A DNA stretch of 60,000 nucleotides, taken from assembly GCA_037447655.1 (NCBI GenBank), contig JBBHKE010002568.1:320711-380710 (forward strand), read 5' to 3'. This document shows, in pieces, positions 1-11,530 of this stretch; within the stretch, counting starts at the first letter, position 1; every line of letters starts with the position of its first letter. This stretch comes from Zygnema cylindricum (taxonomy: Eukaryota > Streptophyta > Zygnematophyceae > Zygnematales > Zygnemataceae). The notes beneath the pieces are model-generated. The model worked only from the letters and a program-made list of their open reading frames with translations. It was not told where the DNA came from and searched no databases. Position numbers and translations under genes: made by a program.

Positions 1-1387
1 ACTCGTGGAGTCTTGGTAAAGTCACCAAAACAGAGGGAATGGAACCTGTCAGGCTGTTTGTGGAGAGGCGCCTGGCCAAAAAACAATCAAATCAAGCAAG
101 TCGTGTACAGTTAACAATCATATCAAGTAGAGTGGGACTGTCTGCTAAACGGCTAAGTGTTTCCTGATAAGTTTTATAAAGTACAATTAAACATTAATGA
201 TTTAGCTTGAAAAAAAAAAATGTCTGCAAGGAATAATTTACATTTGATGCGACCGGCTGTACATATTTTACGGTTTGTGATTTAGGCATTTGAGAATGTG
301 TATTCGTTAATAAGCTCCAGATGTCTAATGTCACATGCACACTGTAACTCCAACATGTAACTCAAAATAGTCAGCACCAATGTGTTTTCCTCCTTGGGGG
401 AAATAAGATATCACTTACAACATTTGGAGACTTGTCAAGTTTTGAACTGATGACGGAATGCCACCTGTTAATTGATTGTTCCTAATATTTCTGTCACAAA
501 CCAGGAAAATCATAGACACTATTTCAGGTATTTTCAGCTACTTTTTCATTAGCGTAAAAGATAAATTAATTATTTAATCGATTTGCAATTATACTTTGCA
601 TCGTAGTTAAAATGGACCATGCTAATTTCAAGTTTTTTTTTTTTTTGGCGTCCACAGAAATTGTAATATACGCGCATTTAAATTGCATTACTTGCCAAAA
701 AAAATTATCTAGTGATAAAAATATTTTGTCGAAAATAAAAGAATATGAGCAAGGAGGGAAATTTTGGGTGGAGAGGATAGAGCAAAGGAGAACCTTTAAA
801 TAAAAATAGTGTAAAAGTTTTGGTCTACCAGACTCAACATCGGGAGGCATAAGATAATTCAATCATCTTATGCTAGAAAGCGTCAATATATAGACTTCGG
901 AGGTGGCTATTATGGAAAATATCTGTCTATGCTCACGTGATAACAATTCCCAAACAATGGAAATGCAGCATTTATAAGCAGGATAATTACTACATTATCA
1001 ATCTTCGTAAAAAAATGTTAACTCTTGTTCTCTGCAAATAGTAAAACAACTTTGTGATTAGAATTCCAATATTGAGAAAAGGTTAAACTGTGGATCATGA
1101 TTTCAGCTATTGGATTAGTTTTCTTTTCATCAACGGCAAACAGTTTTTTTTTCAACTTACAATGTTTGAAGGTTCTGCAAGTTTCCAAGCGACACGGGAA
1201 TGGGTCCATTTAATGCATTGAAAGATAAATCCCTGGGAAAAAAGGACAAGATTATTCATTTGAGGTGAAGCTACACAAATTCCACAGAATAAAGCAGAAC
1301 AGTTAAGATTTTGAAACATTTGGTGTGCGTCATGTTCAATTCTCATTTGTTGTCAAATTTTCAAACACCTCTGAGGGCTTACATTTT
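1..1387. other. AT-rich intergenic, no recognised gene
   Basis: The short ORFs here (under 100 codons) show no recognisable domain, no plausible splice structure and no bias that sets them apart from chance. I see no tandem repeat or terminal inverted repeat. Confidence 0.5.
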
Positions 1388-1680
1388 TCATCTACGTCCT
1401 AGTGCTAAGAGCTTTGTTAGATCATGGATGTTACCATCTTGGCAGGAGTTTTGTTCACGCGTTTGACATCCAATTTTTGAAGTTTGATGCAAAAAACCTC
1501 CAAGTTTTGTTTGTTTGTACTTTGTTAAAACAAATTTGCATCCATTGTCTGTTTCAATTCCAATAAATGTAGTTGACTGTTTCGTTTCAGGCATATCTCT
1601 GAACGCTATCAAAGCGACGAAGACTTTTTGGCAGGCAAGAATCAAAACAAATACCATTTTTATGTAATCATAAAGGGCAG
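1388..1680 (-). pseudogene. Ty1/copia integrase fragment
   Basis: The minus strand encodes about 89 residues that follow the copia integrase core. ETDNGCKF matches the usual TDNG-E-F catalytic block, HQTS sits where the conserved region after it lies, and TREQNSCQDGNIHDLTKLL parallels the P-Q-N-G-V-A-E-R-KNRH block. The Glu-containing PQNGVAE motif is degraded (EQNSCQD), so this is a dead fragment. No reverse transcriptase or LTR was recognised next to it. It lies in the same orientation as the larger copia remnant at 5.9-10.0 kb, but the 4-kb gap and unrelated sequence between them argue against one element. Confidence 0.5.
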
Positions 1681-4115
1681 CACACTTTGTTTCTTGATAA
1701 AACCTTTAGATCTGGTTCCCATAGGTCTGAATGTATCGACTCAAAAGATCTTGATTTCTAAAATGTTGATTCTACAAAGATTTATCTCCCTGCCTTCTTA
1801 AGAGCTTATCTTGATATTCAGGTTTCCGTCCTATTCAGTAATGGTGTCCCTTCTTATGATCATGTCTTTGATAAATTGCTTCTTTTGGCAGATGACCACA
1901 GCATTTGTACACAAACTGCAATGTCCCAAAAATAGTACCTCGGATTTCGTTTTGTTCTAGACTATCATCTCCAAGGACTCATTCAACTAAACTTTATTTT
2001 TCTGCATAACTTCCACGAGGCCATGCAAAATTTGGCAAACTTTTATTTTTCTGCATAATTTCCACGAGGCCATGCAAAATTTGGCAACTTGTACCATCAT
2101 TGGCTTTCATCTTCCACTGTGATCCCATGTTTTTTATCGTTGATCGTGTCATGAAAATTCTATCGGGTCGAACTTGCTACTGGTGCAGCCAAACTCCAAC
2201 TCCCAGCCAAGCTGCAACTTCCTCGTATTCTGGAGGGGGCGACATTGAGGCCTTTTATAAATCTTCGGATTCATTTTAGCGAGATACTTTTTAGCAGTTG
2301 GAGAACTGCCTATTTATTGCTTTTCCTAAACTTGACAAACTTCCTTTCATGTACAGAATCTTCTGAATTTTGAAACTTGGTTGTTTTCAAGCGGTCTTAC
2401 AACAATAGATCTTCCTTGATGTCTTCCTTAATCCAGTTATTGAATGTTTTTTTTCAACTGTTGTAACATTGTTATGATCGACTTGAATAGGCATAGCTTC
2501 AGCTCCTGGTCAAATGTCAAAATTTGTCACATTTCAGCTTGCTATCCCCAATTCATAACATTTGGTTACGAACACTTGTCCATGTGATCCACCAAAGCAG
2601 CTGTGTAGGACTCAGGAGATTTGCGGCCATGCTCAAATGAAACAATTACAGTATATTAAAAAATTGAAAGCAAACACGTAGAAAAAATAAGTTGCATGCA
2701 GCAGGATCTAGTTATCGTTTAATTGCAAGAGTTTAATCTAGTAATGACTCCACTGATAAACTTGGCTGCCGTTGTAGTCTAAGCCGCCAAATAGGCTGCA
2801 AGGATCCATGGCTGCCTTTTTTCTCTGGTACGTCTATTCCTGCTACCAAATTGACACAAAAAGGAACTAACCATTGATTCCCTTAGTATTTTTTGTCTTT
2901 GTTGACTTACGACATGATAAGATGCCTGCTACTAAACTTTTGAAATTTGTACTTTGCAGATTCTGCAGATGAAGTTAAGTGCATCGTGAGTTAACGTTTT
3001 GCCACTTGTAATATTGTTGCACCATAAAAGGTCATAATCCCCCACCATAATGACTGAATTACAAAGAAAGTATTCATTCATACTTTCTCCTGTACATGCA
3101 GGCAATTTGTTTTACTCACAGTTCCCGAAGAGAATTCAGACGGGTTATGGCTTCTGAAATGCTCCCTTGAAGAGATTTAGCTGACAATGACCTGCATTGT
3201 GGAACAAGGTATGTAAGCTTCTCGTGTGCGTATGTATCATCAATTTCTCGAAAGCAGATCAAATATTTTGTTTGTATAAGGAGTTCATATTTGAGGGAAA
3301 GGTGAGTGGAGTGTGACCTACTTTTTGATAAATTGAAAATTAGGAATTGTGGACAAATGGAGATACGCTTTTGTTTTAACCACAGTAGCTGGTATTCCTC
3401 CTAAATAAAAAATCCCATGTATTTAAGCAAACGTTTTGTTTTAACCACGATGTTTGGTATTCCTCCTATATAAAAAATTCCACGTATTTAAGCAAGTCCG
3501 TTAATTTGGCCAGCATGCTGAATAAGTTGTTCGGAATTTTCATTTTACTTTCACATCCGGATAGCCTCATCAAAAAACATAATTGCAATCGACTAATTTT
3601 TTCTGTTTTTTAGTCATAAATTTAAACTTATAAACCTTCATCTTTCAACAGTTCCAAACAATCAGCTTTGACATCTATATGGTATATATTTTTATCAAAA
3701 GCTTGTTATGCTATCTTGATTTACATAAACTGGACTATAATTTTGGTAAGATACGTAGACTTATCAATAGTTGGGTATGTTTCCATACAGGAAAAACATC
3801 TTTGCTATCTGGTGTTAAAGCATACAAACTCACGTCAACCAGGGTATTTGACTATTTCATGGCGGTTTTAGGATTTTAAACTTTCATGGTTGTTTGGGAT
3901 ATATTTATTGTCTAGGGTTTTCAAGGTTTTTTAGGTCTTTAATTTGGTGACAGCCGTTAAATGAATTATATACATATTAACAGTTACATATATGTGTATA
4001 TATAAAAGCAGTTGCAGATAATGAAATTCTCAAACTGTTTTGCATAACGGAATGCACCTAAGCATCCAAAAAGCATGCGAATCTATTGCAACGAGGAACA
4101 TGCATTGCTTTATAA
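1681..4115. other. AT-rich region with a 49-bp tandem duplication
   Basis: No gene is recognised. The clearest structure is a two-copy 49-bp tandem duplication at about 1,991-2,088, where CTGCATAA recurs at 2,002 and 2,051. Two similar ~70-bp segments also occur near 3,365-3,490, each with GTTTTAACCAC followed by GGTATTCCTCCTA and ATTTAAGCAA. These look like local duplications. The minus strand of 2.0-2.4 kb could hold further copia remains, but I could not match it to a domain. Confidence 0.4.
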
Positions 4116-4310
4116 TTACAAAGTTGTCACATAACTTTCAGGCATGAACACGTACAATCTTATTACGATCTTGTTGTCACACGTCACTCCTAGCCATCCG
4201 CATACATCCGATGAGGCTCCCCATGTTTGAAGGCGATCCGTTCGGTCAATCAGTCTTGATTTGAACTCAAGCAAGATGCCTCCTGGACTCGTATCAACTG
4301 AGGCACACAA
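4116..4310 (-). pseudogene. LRR receptor-like protein N-terminal fragment
   Basis: The minus strand encodes an LRRNT_2-type cap. The order is LLEFKSRL, a short spacer, LQTWG, then DVCGWLGVTCDN and IRLYVF. This matches the plant leucine-rich-repeat receptor N-terminus, where L-L-F-K is followed by W-(x)n-C-x-W-x-G-V-x-C and then the first LRR strand. Both cap cysteines are present. The frame stops soon after the first LRR strand (codon at 4,116). A second exon was not recognised downstream (towards lower coordinates), and upstream only a few residues (LVCASVDTS) resemble the end of a signal peptide. It could be a first exon of a live gene, but a truncated receptor fragment is more likely. Confidence 0.55.
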
Positions 4311-5852
4311 GGAAATATCAAAGTGTTGGAATTTTGACTTTTGTAAGCATTTTATTAATTGACAATTTTAACAGAAGTAGGTCAAAAATTTGTACAAACA
4401 CACAAATCTCTCACTACATCCTTCTGCTTGTCACGAGTGCATTGCAGGACGTCATGGAAAGAATGTCAAGGACAGATGCGCCATGATTAAAACCACTGAT
4501 GTTTGAAGCTTAATTGTGCTGGATTTTTTATAGCCTGGTAAAAAAAAAGTGAGACAAAAGAATTTAATGTCCTGGTTATTTAAAAATGTAAATATTTATT
4601 ACCCCTTGTAACTTGCTAAATGTTAATGATTTAACTCATCGTTAAACAGCCCCCGGATCATGTTGCATTTTAGCTCAAAGTTCCCTTACTTGTGCATAAT
4701 AGAGAGTTTTTTACAATTGAATTCGATTCATACGGTTTGGCCTTGGATAATAAAATGTATTTCATGATAATGTCATCTTTGGGAAACTAAATCTGGATGA
4801 ATTCCGCACATTAAATTTTAGGTGGGATCATCTGATATATGCACGTGATGTTGTTTGTTTTTCAGTTTTAGATGTATTTTATAGTGAAGGTTTCATTTGT
4901 GAGGGAATATTTTTTAAATAAATGGTGACATATAAATGCTAAACGCATCAAACCTCAACAATAGTTAGGCCGTAAGACCCTGAGGAGTTTAGCATCCATA
5001 TTTATCACCCATGATGCAACATTGTTTGCCCTTATTGTCCATCACTCCCAGAGACCTATGCAGTCACTCAAATCATGGCCAATATAGCTTGATAGAAACT
5101 TTACTGCATCTACTTTTTTAGAAAGACGTGGCTTGTAACGTTGTCACTATGCTATGACAACAGGAATCAATGCGCATTACAATTAGAGCTCTATGTAGTT
5201 ATCCAAAATCGTACAATAGTTTGTTAAAACACATATCATGTCTAACTTTACAGATACGTTGACTACGTAATATACAAACATCATAGAAACACCGACAACA
5301 AAACAAATTAGTGGGATACTAAATGTCGGATAAATACATAAGATGGATTATTATATTCCAGTAAAATATCCGAAAGGGCCGTTTTCAGTAGTGTTGCTAC
5401 ACCTTTTTTAAATTACTATAGAGTGACATCGGAAAATATGGGGCAAATTAAAAAAAAAAAAAAAAATAGAAACAGAAAGATTTACCGAAGGCACAGAAAA
5501 AAAATGGAGCGAGCTAATTACAAGCAGAGTATTCTTGCACAAATTACGGACAGGATACCATAATGTTCACCCCAACGGCCACATAATTGGTTTAATAATT
5601 ATATTCAATTTGTTAGAAATTGGAGATTTTACGAGTGAAATTTAAGAGATTTAGATTGGTAAAACGTTAGTGTGAAATTGACCACACGTGTGAATAGGTG
5701 CCAACTTTATCAAAACATAAATGACATAAACACATTTCGTGACGCATGGGAAACATTTCATCAATTTTATTTTTCTTCTCTCCATTGTCCGAATTTGAAC
5801 ATTTACGTGGGAGAAATATTATGACCGTTCAGCTCGTAGATGCCTAACATTT
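4311..5852. other. AT-rich intergenic, no recognised gene
   Basis: No coding exon, tandem array or element end was recognised. It may hold the 3' end and an LTR of the minus-strand copia element that starts at 5,853, but I could not pair an LTR with anything near 10 kb. Confidence 0.4.
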
Positions 5853-8330
5853 TCAGTTCGAGTGGGTGGATATTACAGTGCACTTCTTAGTCACACTGCC
5901 TTCCCAACAGGATGCATCTTCGTTTGTGGCCTGACAATGAGAATATATACTGACGATTGAGACTGTAGGAGAAATATCCGGCCTAAAACCATTAGTCAAG
6001 CACATGAGGTAGCCAATTGCGTGCTTGTAGGGAACGTCCACTGTTTCCAGTTTCTCTGACTTCTTTGAATTGGTGTACTGCACTTTCGAGACCAATGGTG
6101 TCGGAAGTTGTTTTGCATCTGTTATAGAGAATCGCTCCAATACTGCTTTACAGAACTTATTTTGACGTAACCTAATGTTCTCAAAATCATCACGGATCAC
6201 CTCTATCCCCAAAATATATTACTTCACCCATATCAGTAACCTTAAAGTGCTCAAGATATTATTTCAATTCACTGATTCAATCCAAACAGTCAAACGTCAT
6301 GCTAAAGTCATCCACATAAAAGGAGAGGATGTTTTGATCTTCCCCGTCACCTTTCACATGCACTCCTAGATCCAAGACTGTCATCGTGAAACTAGTCTCC
6401 GTTGAAACTTAATGTAGCCGCAAATACTCAGTCCTTGGCGCCTCTTTCAGTCCAACAGTAACTTCTATAGCCGCCACGCTATACCTATTTTTGTCGTCAC
6501 CCGCTCCGGCACTTTCATGTAAACCTACGGTTCCACATCACCAAATTGAAAAAATGTTTCAACACCCATCTGATGGATGGGCTCCTTTTTCGCTTCCAAG
6601 GCCACAATCATCGGCAATGAGTCAAACTTCACCACGAGAGAATAGGCCCTGGTGTAGTCCACTCCCTCCAACTGTAAACCCTCATATACAAGTCTCGCCT
6701 TATGTTTTATTACCTCACCGGATGCACCTGTCTTTGTCTTAAACACCCACTTAGCACCTATCGCTTTCTTTTTGCAACTCCACCTCCTCAAACATTATAT
6801 TGTTAACCACAAATGTGTACTCGTTTTCTCAAGCATGTTGTCAATTTTGTGTCTCAATCACCCGACTGACTTGCTTCCGTGTAAGTCTGTAGGTCACCAA
6901 ACATGTTCTGACTGACTAACTGCTACAATAAAAAATCACTTTCAATTTCGTCCAAAATGAAGGAGGACTTGGGGATGCCCCCACCTTTCCGCTCATACGG
7001 ATACCCCACGAAGATTTTAGACCAGCTCCTTGTGATGAACTTCCTTTATCTCTAGGTTCGTTCCCAATGGATTGCACGACAGCCCCAACTTCCCGAGTGA
7101 TGAATCCTTGGCATATGTCCACTTCGAAACTTATCGGGTATCTTCTCACGAGAAAATGAAGTCAGTATTCAATTACAAACATAGTTTGTTGTTAAGATCT
7201 TATTACTATCACATCTCCCAACAAGAAGACATTGTGCTCAACACTAAGTATTATGGCAAACGATCTCTGTTCATTACGATCCTTTCATTTGGTGATTCCC
7301 TTCAACTCAGGAATCACCATTCGACTCAAGTGAATAAGGGTTGGTAAGTTGCTGCCTTATCCAAGTCTTCTTTAAATAATCTCCAAACGCTACATGTTCT
7401 TCCCCACTTCACCTTTAATTTTATCTTAAGTTTACTTTTCTTTAGACGTCTAAAATGCACCAAATTTCATCTTCTTCAAATAAACCCAATATTTCCTCGA
7501 GTAGTTATCCAATATTACCAAAAAATATTTGTTACTTCCCAAACGTTCAAGTTTCTTATGCCCACACAAGGCCATATACACCAGCTCTAAGAGATGTTAA
7601 TCTCGACACATAATGCTAGTGACCAAATGCAGTTTCAGAATCTAACGCCCTGTATTGCATCCATCACAACCATTCAGTTTCCCACTGGTGGCTAACTCCA
7701 TCCCACTGACACAAAATTTAAGAATCATTGGTTTCCATTCGCCTCAAAAGTGTGGCACGTGCAATGGTGCCACGGACTCACCTTTGTGTGGTAAAGCGCT
7801 TTTGTCAGCCCACTGACTTAGATTTTCTTTTGGATCTCCTCCACGTCTGTTTGCTATGCAAAGGCTCGTTCACAAATCCTTCTCCAATCAGCATTATTGT
7901 GGTGTACACAATCAAATTACTCAGATCTCTTTTACCAATGACTCTGCCGCTAGTCGTTTAGGTCTTCGGTACAGTGACAAGATTCACAACGTTGTTTGTA
8001 ATGTACGGATTGTTGTTGAATTTCCTTTTAATCACTGTTTTATTTGCATATTCGTCCCTCACGGGAAATTCCAACTTGACAGGATCAACGGTGTCAGCCG
8101 TAGTACCATCACCAATGGCCACCATAACTGTATTTGGACCTGTTAAAATTCTAATATCCTTACGTCTTTTAAGTAAGATATCAAAAATAAAGGAATCGAC
8201 ATATTTTAAAGGAAGACAATCGTGTTGTGTAGCCCGTATCTATAATCCACTCCACTCCCTGCATATCTTCTTGTTTCTGCTAAGGGAAACCAATGCAAGT
8301 TCTAAGGAAATAGCAAAATTTTGGGACCAG

Positions 8331-8537
8331 TCACCAGAGTTGTACCCAAAGTTGGTGTAATTCCCGTGACAAACACTGCTCTATTGACCACGACCTCACC
8401 CAACCATGATCTCTATCACCTCTTCCACGGCCCCGTTCAAAGCCACTATCTCCACGATCATAACATTGCGCACTGATATGACCCTGATGATCACAGAAAT
8501 AACATCGTCTCTCTTCGTGCCAAGTGTTGGTGCCCAA
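8331..8537 (-). pseudogene. copia gag zinc-knuckle region
   Basis: This open stretch of 68 codons carries the nucleocapsid CCHC knuckle (C-x2-C-x4-H-x4-C) followed by an Arg/Gly-rich, GRGRGD-like tail, as in plant copia gag C-termini. It belongs to the 5.9-10.0 kb element. The frame is closed upstream by mutations and downstream by a stop, so no functional polyprotein is encoded. Confidence 0.75.
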
Positions 8538-8782
8538 ATCTTTGGCACTTGTTGTAGATCAAGTTACTTATATCAGACTGACCTCTCATACCACCCTAGT
8601 GCTATCCTCTACCCCGACCTGTAAGTGTACCTCTAGCATCCCCTCTCCCCTAAAAGCAAATTTAGCTCCAAATTTTCAACTTTCAAGTATGCTTACGTTC
8701 AAGTTTGCTACACTTCTAGAGCTAACTAGTTTTTCCATGTCCCTGCAAAATTTATTTTAAATGTAATAACTTATTTGGTACC

Positions 8783-8980
8783 TGTTAAATTGGTAAGAGG
8801 TCACCGTTCAATATCAAGGTAGAATGTGGTCCGTACATGCACTCAAAATAAATGAGTACGGACCCTCCAGTCCCAGTATCGGGTTGGTGGCGCAGTGGTT
8901 AGCGCATTCTCATCTTAACTGAAAGATCCGGGGTCCCCGGTTCGAGCTTTGGCCGGCTCAACTTTTCCAGAATTCTAACA
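8783..8980. repeat. Left LTR of the TRIM element
   Basis: It begins TGTTAAATTGG and ends TTCTAACA. It aligns along its length with 9,039-9,265, apart from two gaps: about 11 bp near the GGTCCGT block and about 26 bp just before the terminal AATTCTAACA. The core is the tRNA-like block at 8,884-8,966. Confidence 0.85.
8884..8966 (+). promoter_or_regulatory. tRNA-like pol III promoter unit inside left TRIM LTR
   Basis: A box TGGCGCAGTGG (8,888-8,898) fits the TRGYNNARNNG consensus exactly. B box GGTTCGAGCTT (8,939-8,949) fits GGTTCGANNCC except at its end. The spacing between them is that of a tRNA gene. TTTT (8,963-8,966) follows at a pol III terminator position. The middle contains TCTTAAC, resembling a Lys(CUU) anticodon loop. 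A functional tRNA is unlikely, because the acceptor stem does not pair well. Confidence 0.65.
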
Positions 8981-9038
8981 TGGTATCAAAGGCAATAGAA
9001 TTCCGGGTGGATTAACCGGCCTCCTTTTGAGGGGGGGG

Positions 9039-9265
9039 TGTTGAATTGGCAAGAGGTTGCTTTGCAATATCGAGGTAGAATGAGGTCCGTCCACACTCGA
9101 AATTCACTCAAAATAAAAGAGTATGGACCCGCCAGGGCCATTATCGGCCTGGTGGTGCAATGGTTAGCCCATTCGGAGCTTAAGTGAAAGGTTCTAGGTT
9201 TGAGCCCCCCTGGCCGGCTCAATTTTGCAAGTGGGGGAAATGCCGAATTCTGCGGAATTCTAACA
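9039..9265. repeat. Right LTR of the TRIM element
   Basis: It begins TGTTGAATTGGC and ends TTCTAACA. It shares with the left LTR the TATCGAGGTAGAATG-like block, the GGTCCGT block, the tRNA-like core and the TGGCCGGCTCAA tail. Confidence 0.85.
9146..9226 (+). promoter_or_regulatory. tRNA-like pol III promoter unit inside right TRIM LTR
   Basis: A box TGGTGCAATGG (9,153-9,163) again fits TRGYNNARNNG exactly. The B box is GGTTTGAGCCC (9,197-9,207), with one T for C change in the core. TTTT follows at 9,223-9,226. Both promoter boxes and the terminator have persisted in this copy although the LTRs have diverged. Confidence 0.62.
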
Positions 9266-9960
9266 GTACCTTCTCACAGTCTTCTATTACTCTACCGAGA
9301 ATTATTAACTGATTGTACCTATTAACGCCATCATCTATTGACTTGTTATGATTGAACTTAAATTGTATAAATTCTTAAAACATATAATGACGCTCATCTT
9401 TGATCCCCTCTTTGAGCTAGTTTTCCAATGACTTTACAAACTCACAGGTAGTGCCATGTGTCAAACAATGGTCATGCACTAATCCGCTACAACTCTACAT
9501 GAGTCTTTTAGCGGGGGCAATGTCTTTAGCCTCAATTTCTATGCCTTGAGATCTTTTGCTTTTTGTTCCACTCCACTGATGATCTTCCATTGTTTTTTTA
9601 AGACCCGCTATCCCTTAATATTTTTTTTCAAACGGTGTATAGTGCCGTTGAGAAAATCTGTTTTCTTTAAACTTTGAAGCTTTCCTCCTCTCCTCATCAA
9701 AATCAAGGTCTTCTTCCTCCATCTTTTGCTTACCTTTTTGTCTACTTTGTTTCTTCATGTTCTCGACTCACTTTTGCGTTTTTTACTAGAATTGGAACTG
9801 AGATCCCGTTCCTCCTTTACTGGCCATTTTCTTTTCTTCTTGGTCTTCTTGGTCTGTACCTTCCCTTTACATACTTCAACAAATGTTGCAATAGATCACG
9901 AAGCTGAGTATCCGAACTGCTAGCACCTCTATCTGTCCTGTCTTAGAGGCCATTGGAAGT

Positions 9961-10568
9961 GAGTTCTTCGTACTGCGTTCCGCAAAAACTGAACTCTTTT
10001 TCACTCGGTTCATAAGACGGCACTTCGAGAGATAGAGGATCTTCTGAGGGTAACGGAAGAGTCTGCAGATTCGTCGATGGCGAACTTCTTTTTCATTCCT
10101 ATCAAGTATTTTAACTTAGTATTTGGAGAATTATTCTGTTGCGATACGAAATAATAGGCCGCAACGAAACACAGAGTGCGTAGTAATAAAACAACTCTCA
10201 AGAAGAAGCGCAAAATGACCCATAAAGCATTCACTATTACACAAAGGTTTGGACCAATTATCAATATATTAACCCGAAGTATTTCTCCTTACACTCACGA
10301 TGTTCTTCATTACTTAGAATGATATTGACGACACAGACTGAATTTTCACTACGTTTTCACTACGTAACTGTACAGGGCGTAACCACCACACCGGATGTTC
10401 TTCACCACTCACTTGAGACACAAACACCGAACACAAACTACAGGACAAACACATCTTTACCTACAAAGACACATTTCACCAAAACATAATGTGCGTTTGA
10501 CTGGAGGCAAGAGACCGCAGTGGCTTCTCTCTCTCTCTTCCTCTATATCCCCTTCTCTCGCTCTTTCG
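9961..10568. other. Non-coding, upstream of the minus-strand copia gag
   Basis: This is the position where the 5' leader and LTR of the minus-strand copia element would lie. I could not define LTR ends. The 3' part (10,525-10,580) is a CT-rich tract. Confidence 0.35.
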
Positions 10569-11530
10569 TTATCTCTGATTCTTTATAAAGGTTGCAGGTT
10601 GACATACTCTCCTCAAAAATAAGTGGCAAATGAGACAAAGACAGTGAGAGAGAGAGAGAGAAAATAGCCATTGCCATCCAAGAAAAGATGCCGCAAGAGA
10701 GAGGGGAGGTGGCACGTTAGCTCCCTTCTTTCTGGGGTAGGGATAGGGGCAGGAGGGGGAAGAGGAGATGGGGAGGTGGAGGGAAGGGAGGAGAGTGGAG
10801 GGGGAAGGGGAGGGAGGGAGAGTTGGAGGGACATGGGGAGCGTAGGAAGAGGAAGGGAGGGGAACAGGCCGGGGAAGTAGGAGGGGAGAAAAACATAAAG
10901 AGGGTAAAAGGACGAACAGAGAGAGAGACAAGAGAAAGGAGGGAAAGGGGGAGAGAGGAAGGATGAAAGCGAGGGAGGTAGGGATTGATAGAATGTAGGA
11001 ATGGGGGAAAGGTAGGAAGAGAGGAAGGGAGGGAGAGAAAGAACCTGAAAGACTTGGTGGAGAGGTCCTTGGAAGAGGATTTGGAGTGATTGGTGGGATT
11101 CTTGGAGGAGGATTAAAGGGAGGCTTTGGAGGAGGGAGAAGAAGAGAGATTGGAGAAAATTTCTGTAATCTTGGAGGGAGTAGGGAAAGGAAGAGAGGTG
11201 TGATTGGAGGAGGGACCAGAGGAGTAGGAGGAGGTTTGGGAGGAGGGCTTGGGGGAGAGGTGAGAAGAGGGATGAGAGGAGGAACAGGAGGAGATATCGA
11301 AAGAGATTTCGGAGGAGGGAGGGGAGAAGAAATTGAAAGAGGTGACGGTGGAGAGCTTGGAGGGAAGGGAAAAAAGCTCCGAGGAGGGCTTGTAGAAAGT
11401 GCAGAAGGGTTTGAAGTAGGGCTGGGAGGACGAATCTGAGGAGGGACGAGGACGGGTGGTGGTCTTGGAGGGGGCGAGCGTGGGGGTGGACTTGCTAAAG
11501 ATTTGGGGGATGTGAATGGGGGCAAAAACA
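10525..11530. repeat. Purine/pyrimidine-asymmetric low-complexity tract
   Basis: About 0.9 kb (10,625-11,530) of the + strand is almost entirely purine, built from degenerate GGAGGA, GGGA and GAGA units. A CT-rich run precedes it (10,525-10,580). The open frames through it, Gly-rich on + and Pro-rich on -, follow from the composition: several frames stay open at once and no signal peptide or domain is seen. I therefore call it an expanded degenerate microsatellite rather than an extensin or glycine-rich protein gene. Tracts of this kind can form triplex (H-DNA) structures. Confidence 0.7.

Larger units (their letters stand above)
8783..9265. mobile_element. TRIM/SMART miniature LTR retrotransposon with tRNA-like LTR promoters
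   Basis: The left LTR is 8,783-8,980 (TG...CA, 198 bp) and the right LTR is 9,039-9,265 (TG...CA, 227 bp). Directly after the left LTR is TGGTATCAAAGGC (8,981-8,993), a near match to the initiator-Met tRNA primer-binding site TGGTATCAGAGC. A G8 polypurine tract (9,031-9,038) abuts the right LTR. A perfect 5-bp target duplication, GTACC, flanks the unit at 8,778-8,782 and 9,266-9,270. Only 58 bp lie between the LTRs, with no coding capacity, which fits the TRIM/SMART class of non-autonomous elements mobilised by copia machinery. The LTRs differ by several indels and many substitutions, so the insertion is old. It sits in the gag of a minus-strand copia element. Each LTR contains a tRNA-like block, listed separately. 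Confidence 0.88.
5853..9960 (-). mobile_element. Decayed Ty1/copia retrotransposon (minus strand)
   Basis: Domains run in copia order from high to low coordinates. A gag N-terminal region starts near 9,960 and a UBN2-like gag segment lies at 9,470-9,266, containing FNHNKSIDD. The CCHC zinc knuckle CYFCDHQGHISAQC is at about 8,520-8,470, in the perfect C-x2-C-x4-H-x4-C spacing. The integrase core block YFLVILDNYSRKYWVY is near 7,530-7,440. Reverse transcriptase follows at 6,791-6,525 (AKWVFKTK, KARLVYEG, then V-D-Y-T-R-A-Y) and the RT C-terminal block at 6,212-5,853 (VPYKHAIGYLMCL, RPDI). Stops and frameshifts are frequent. The first integrase Asp region, normally H-T-D, reads Y-M-A. A TRIM element splits the gag at 8,783-9,265. 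LTRs of this element were not identified. Confidence 0.8.

Noticed and set aside
8783-9265. A dimeric tRNA-derived SINE, or two degenerate tRNA genes
   Set aside because: The two blocks lie in direct repeats bounded by TG...CA, with a Met-tRNA primer site and a polypurine tract exactly at the inner edges and one 5-bp duplication around the whole. A SINE dimer would need an A-rich or simple-repeat tail and longer variable duplications. The acceptor stems do not pair as a tRNA should.
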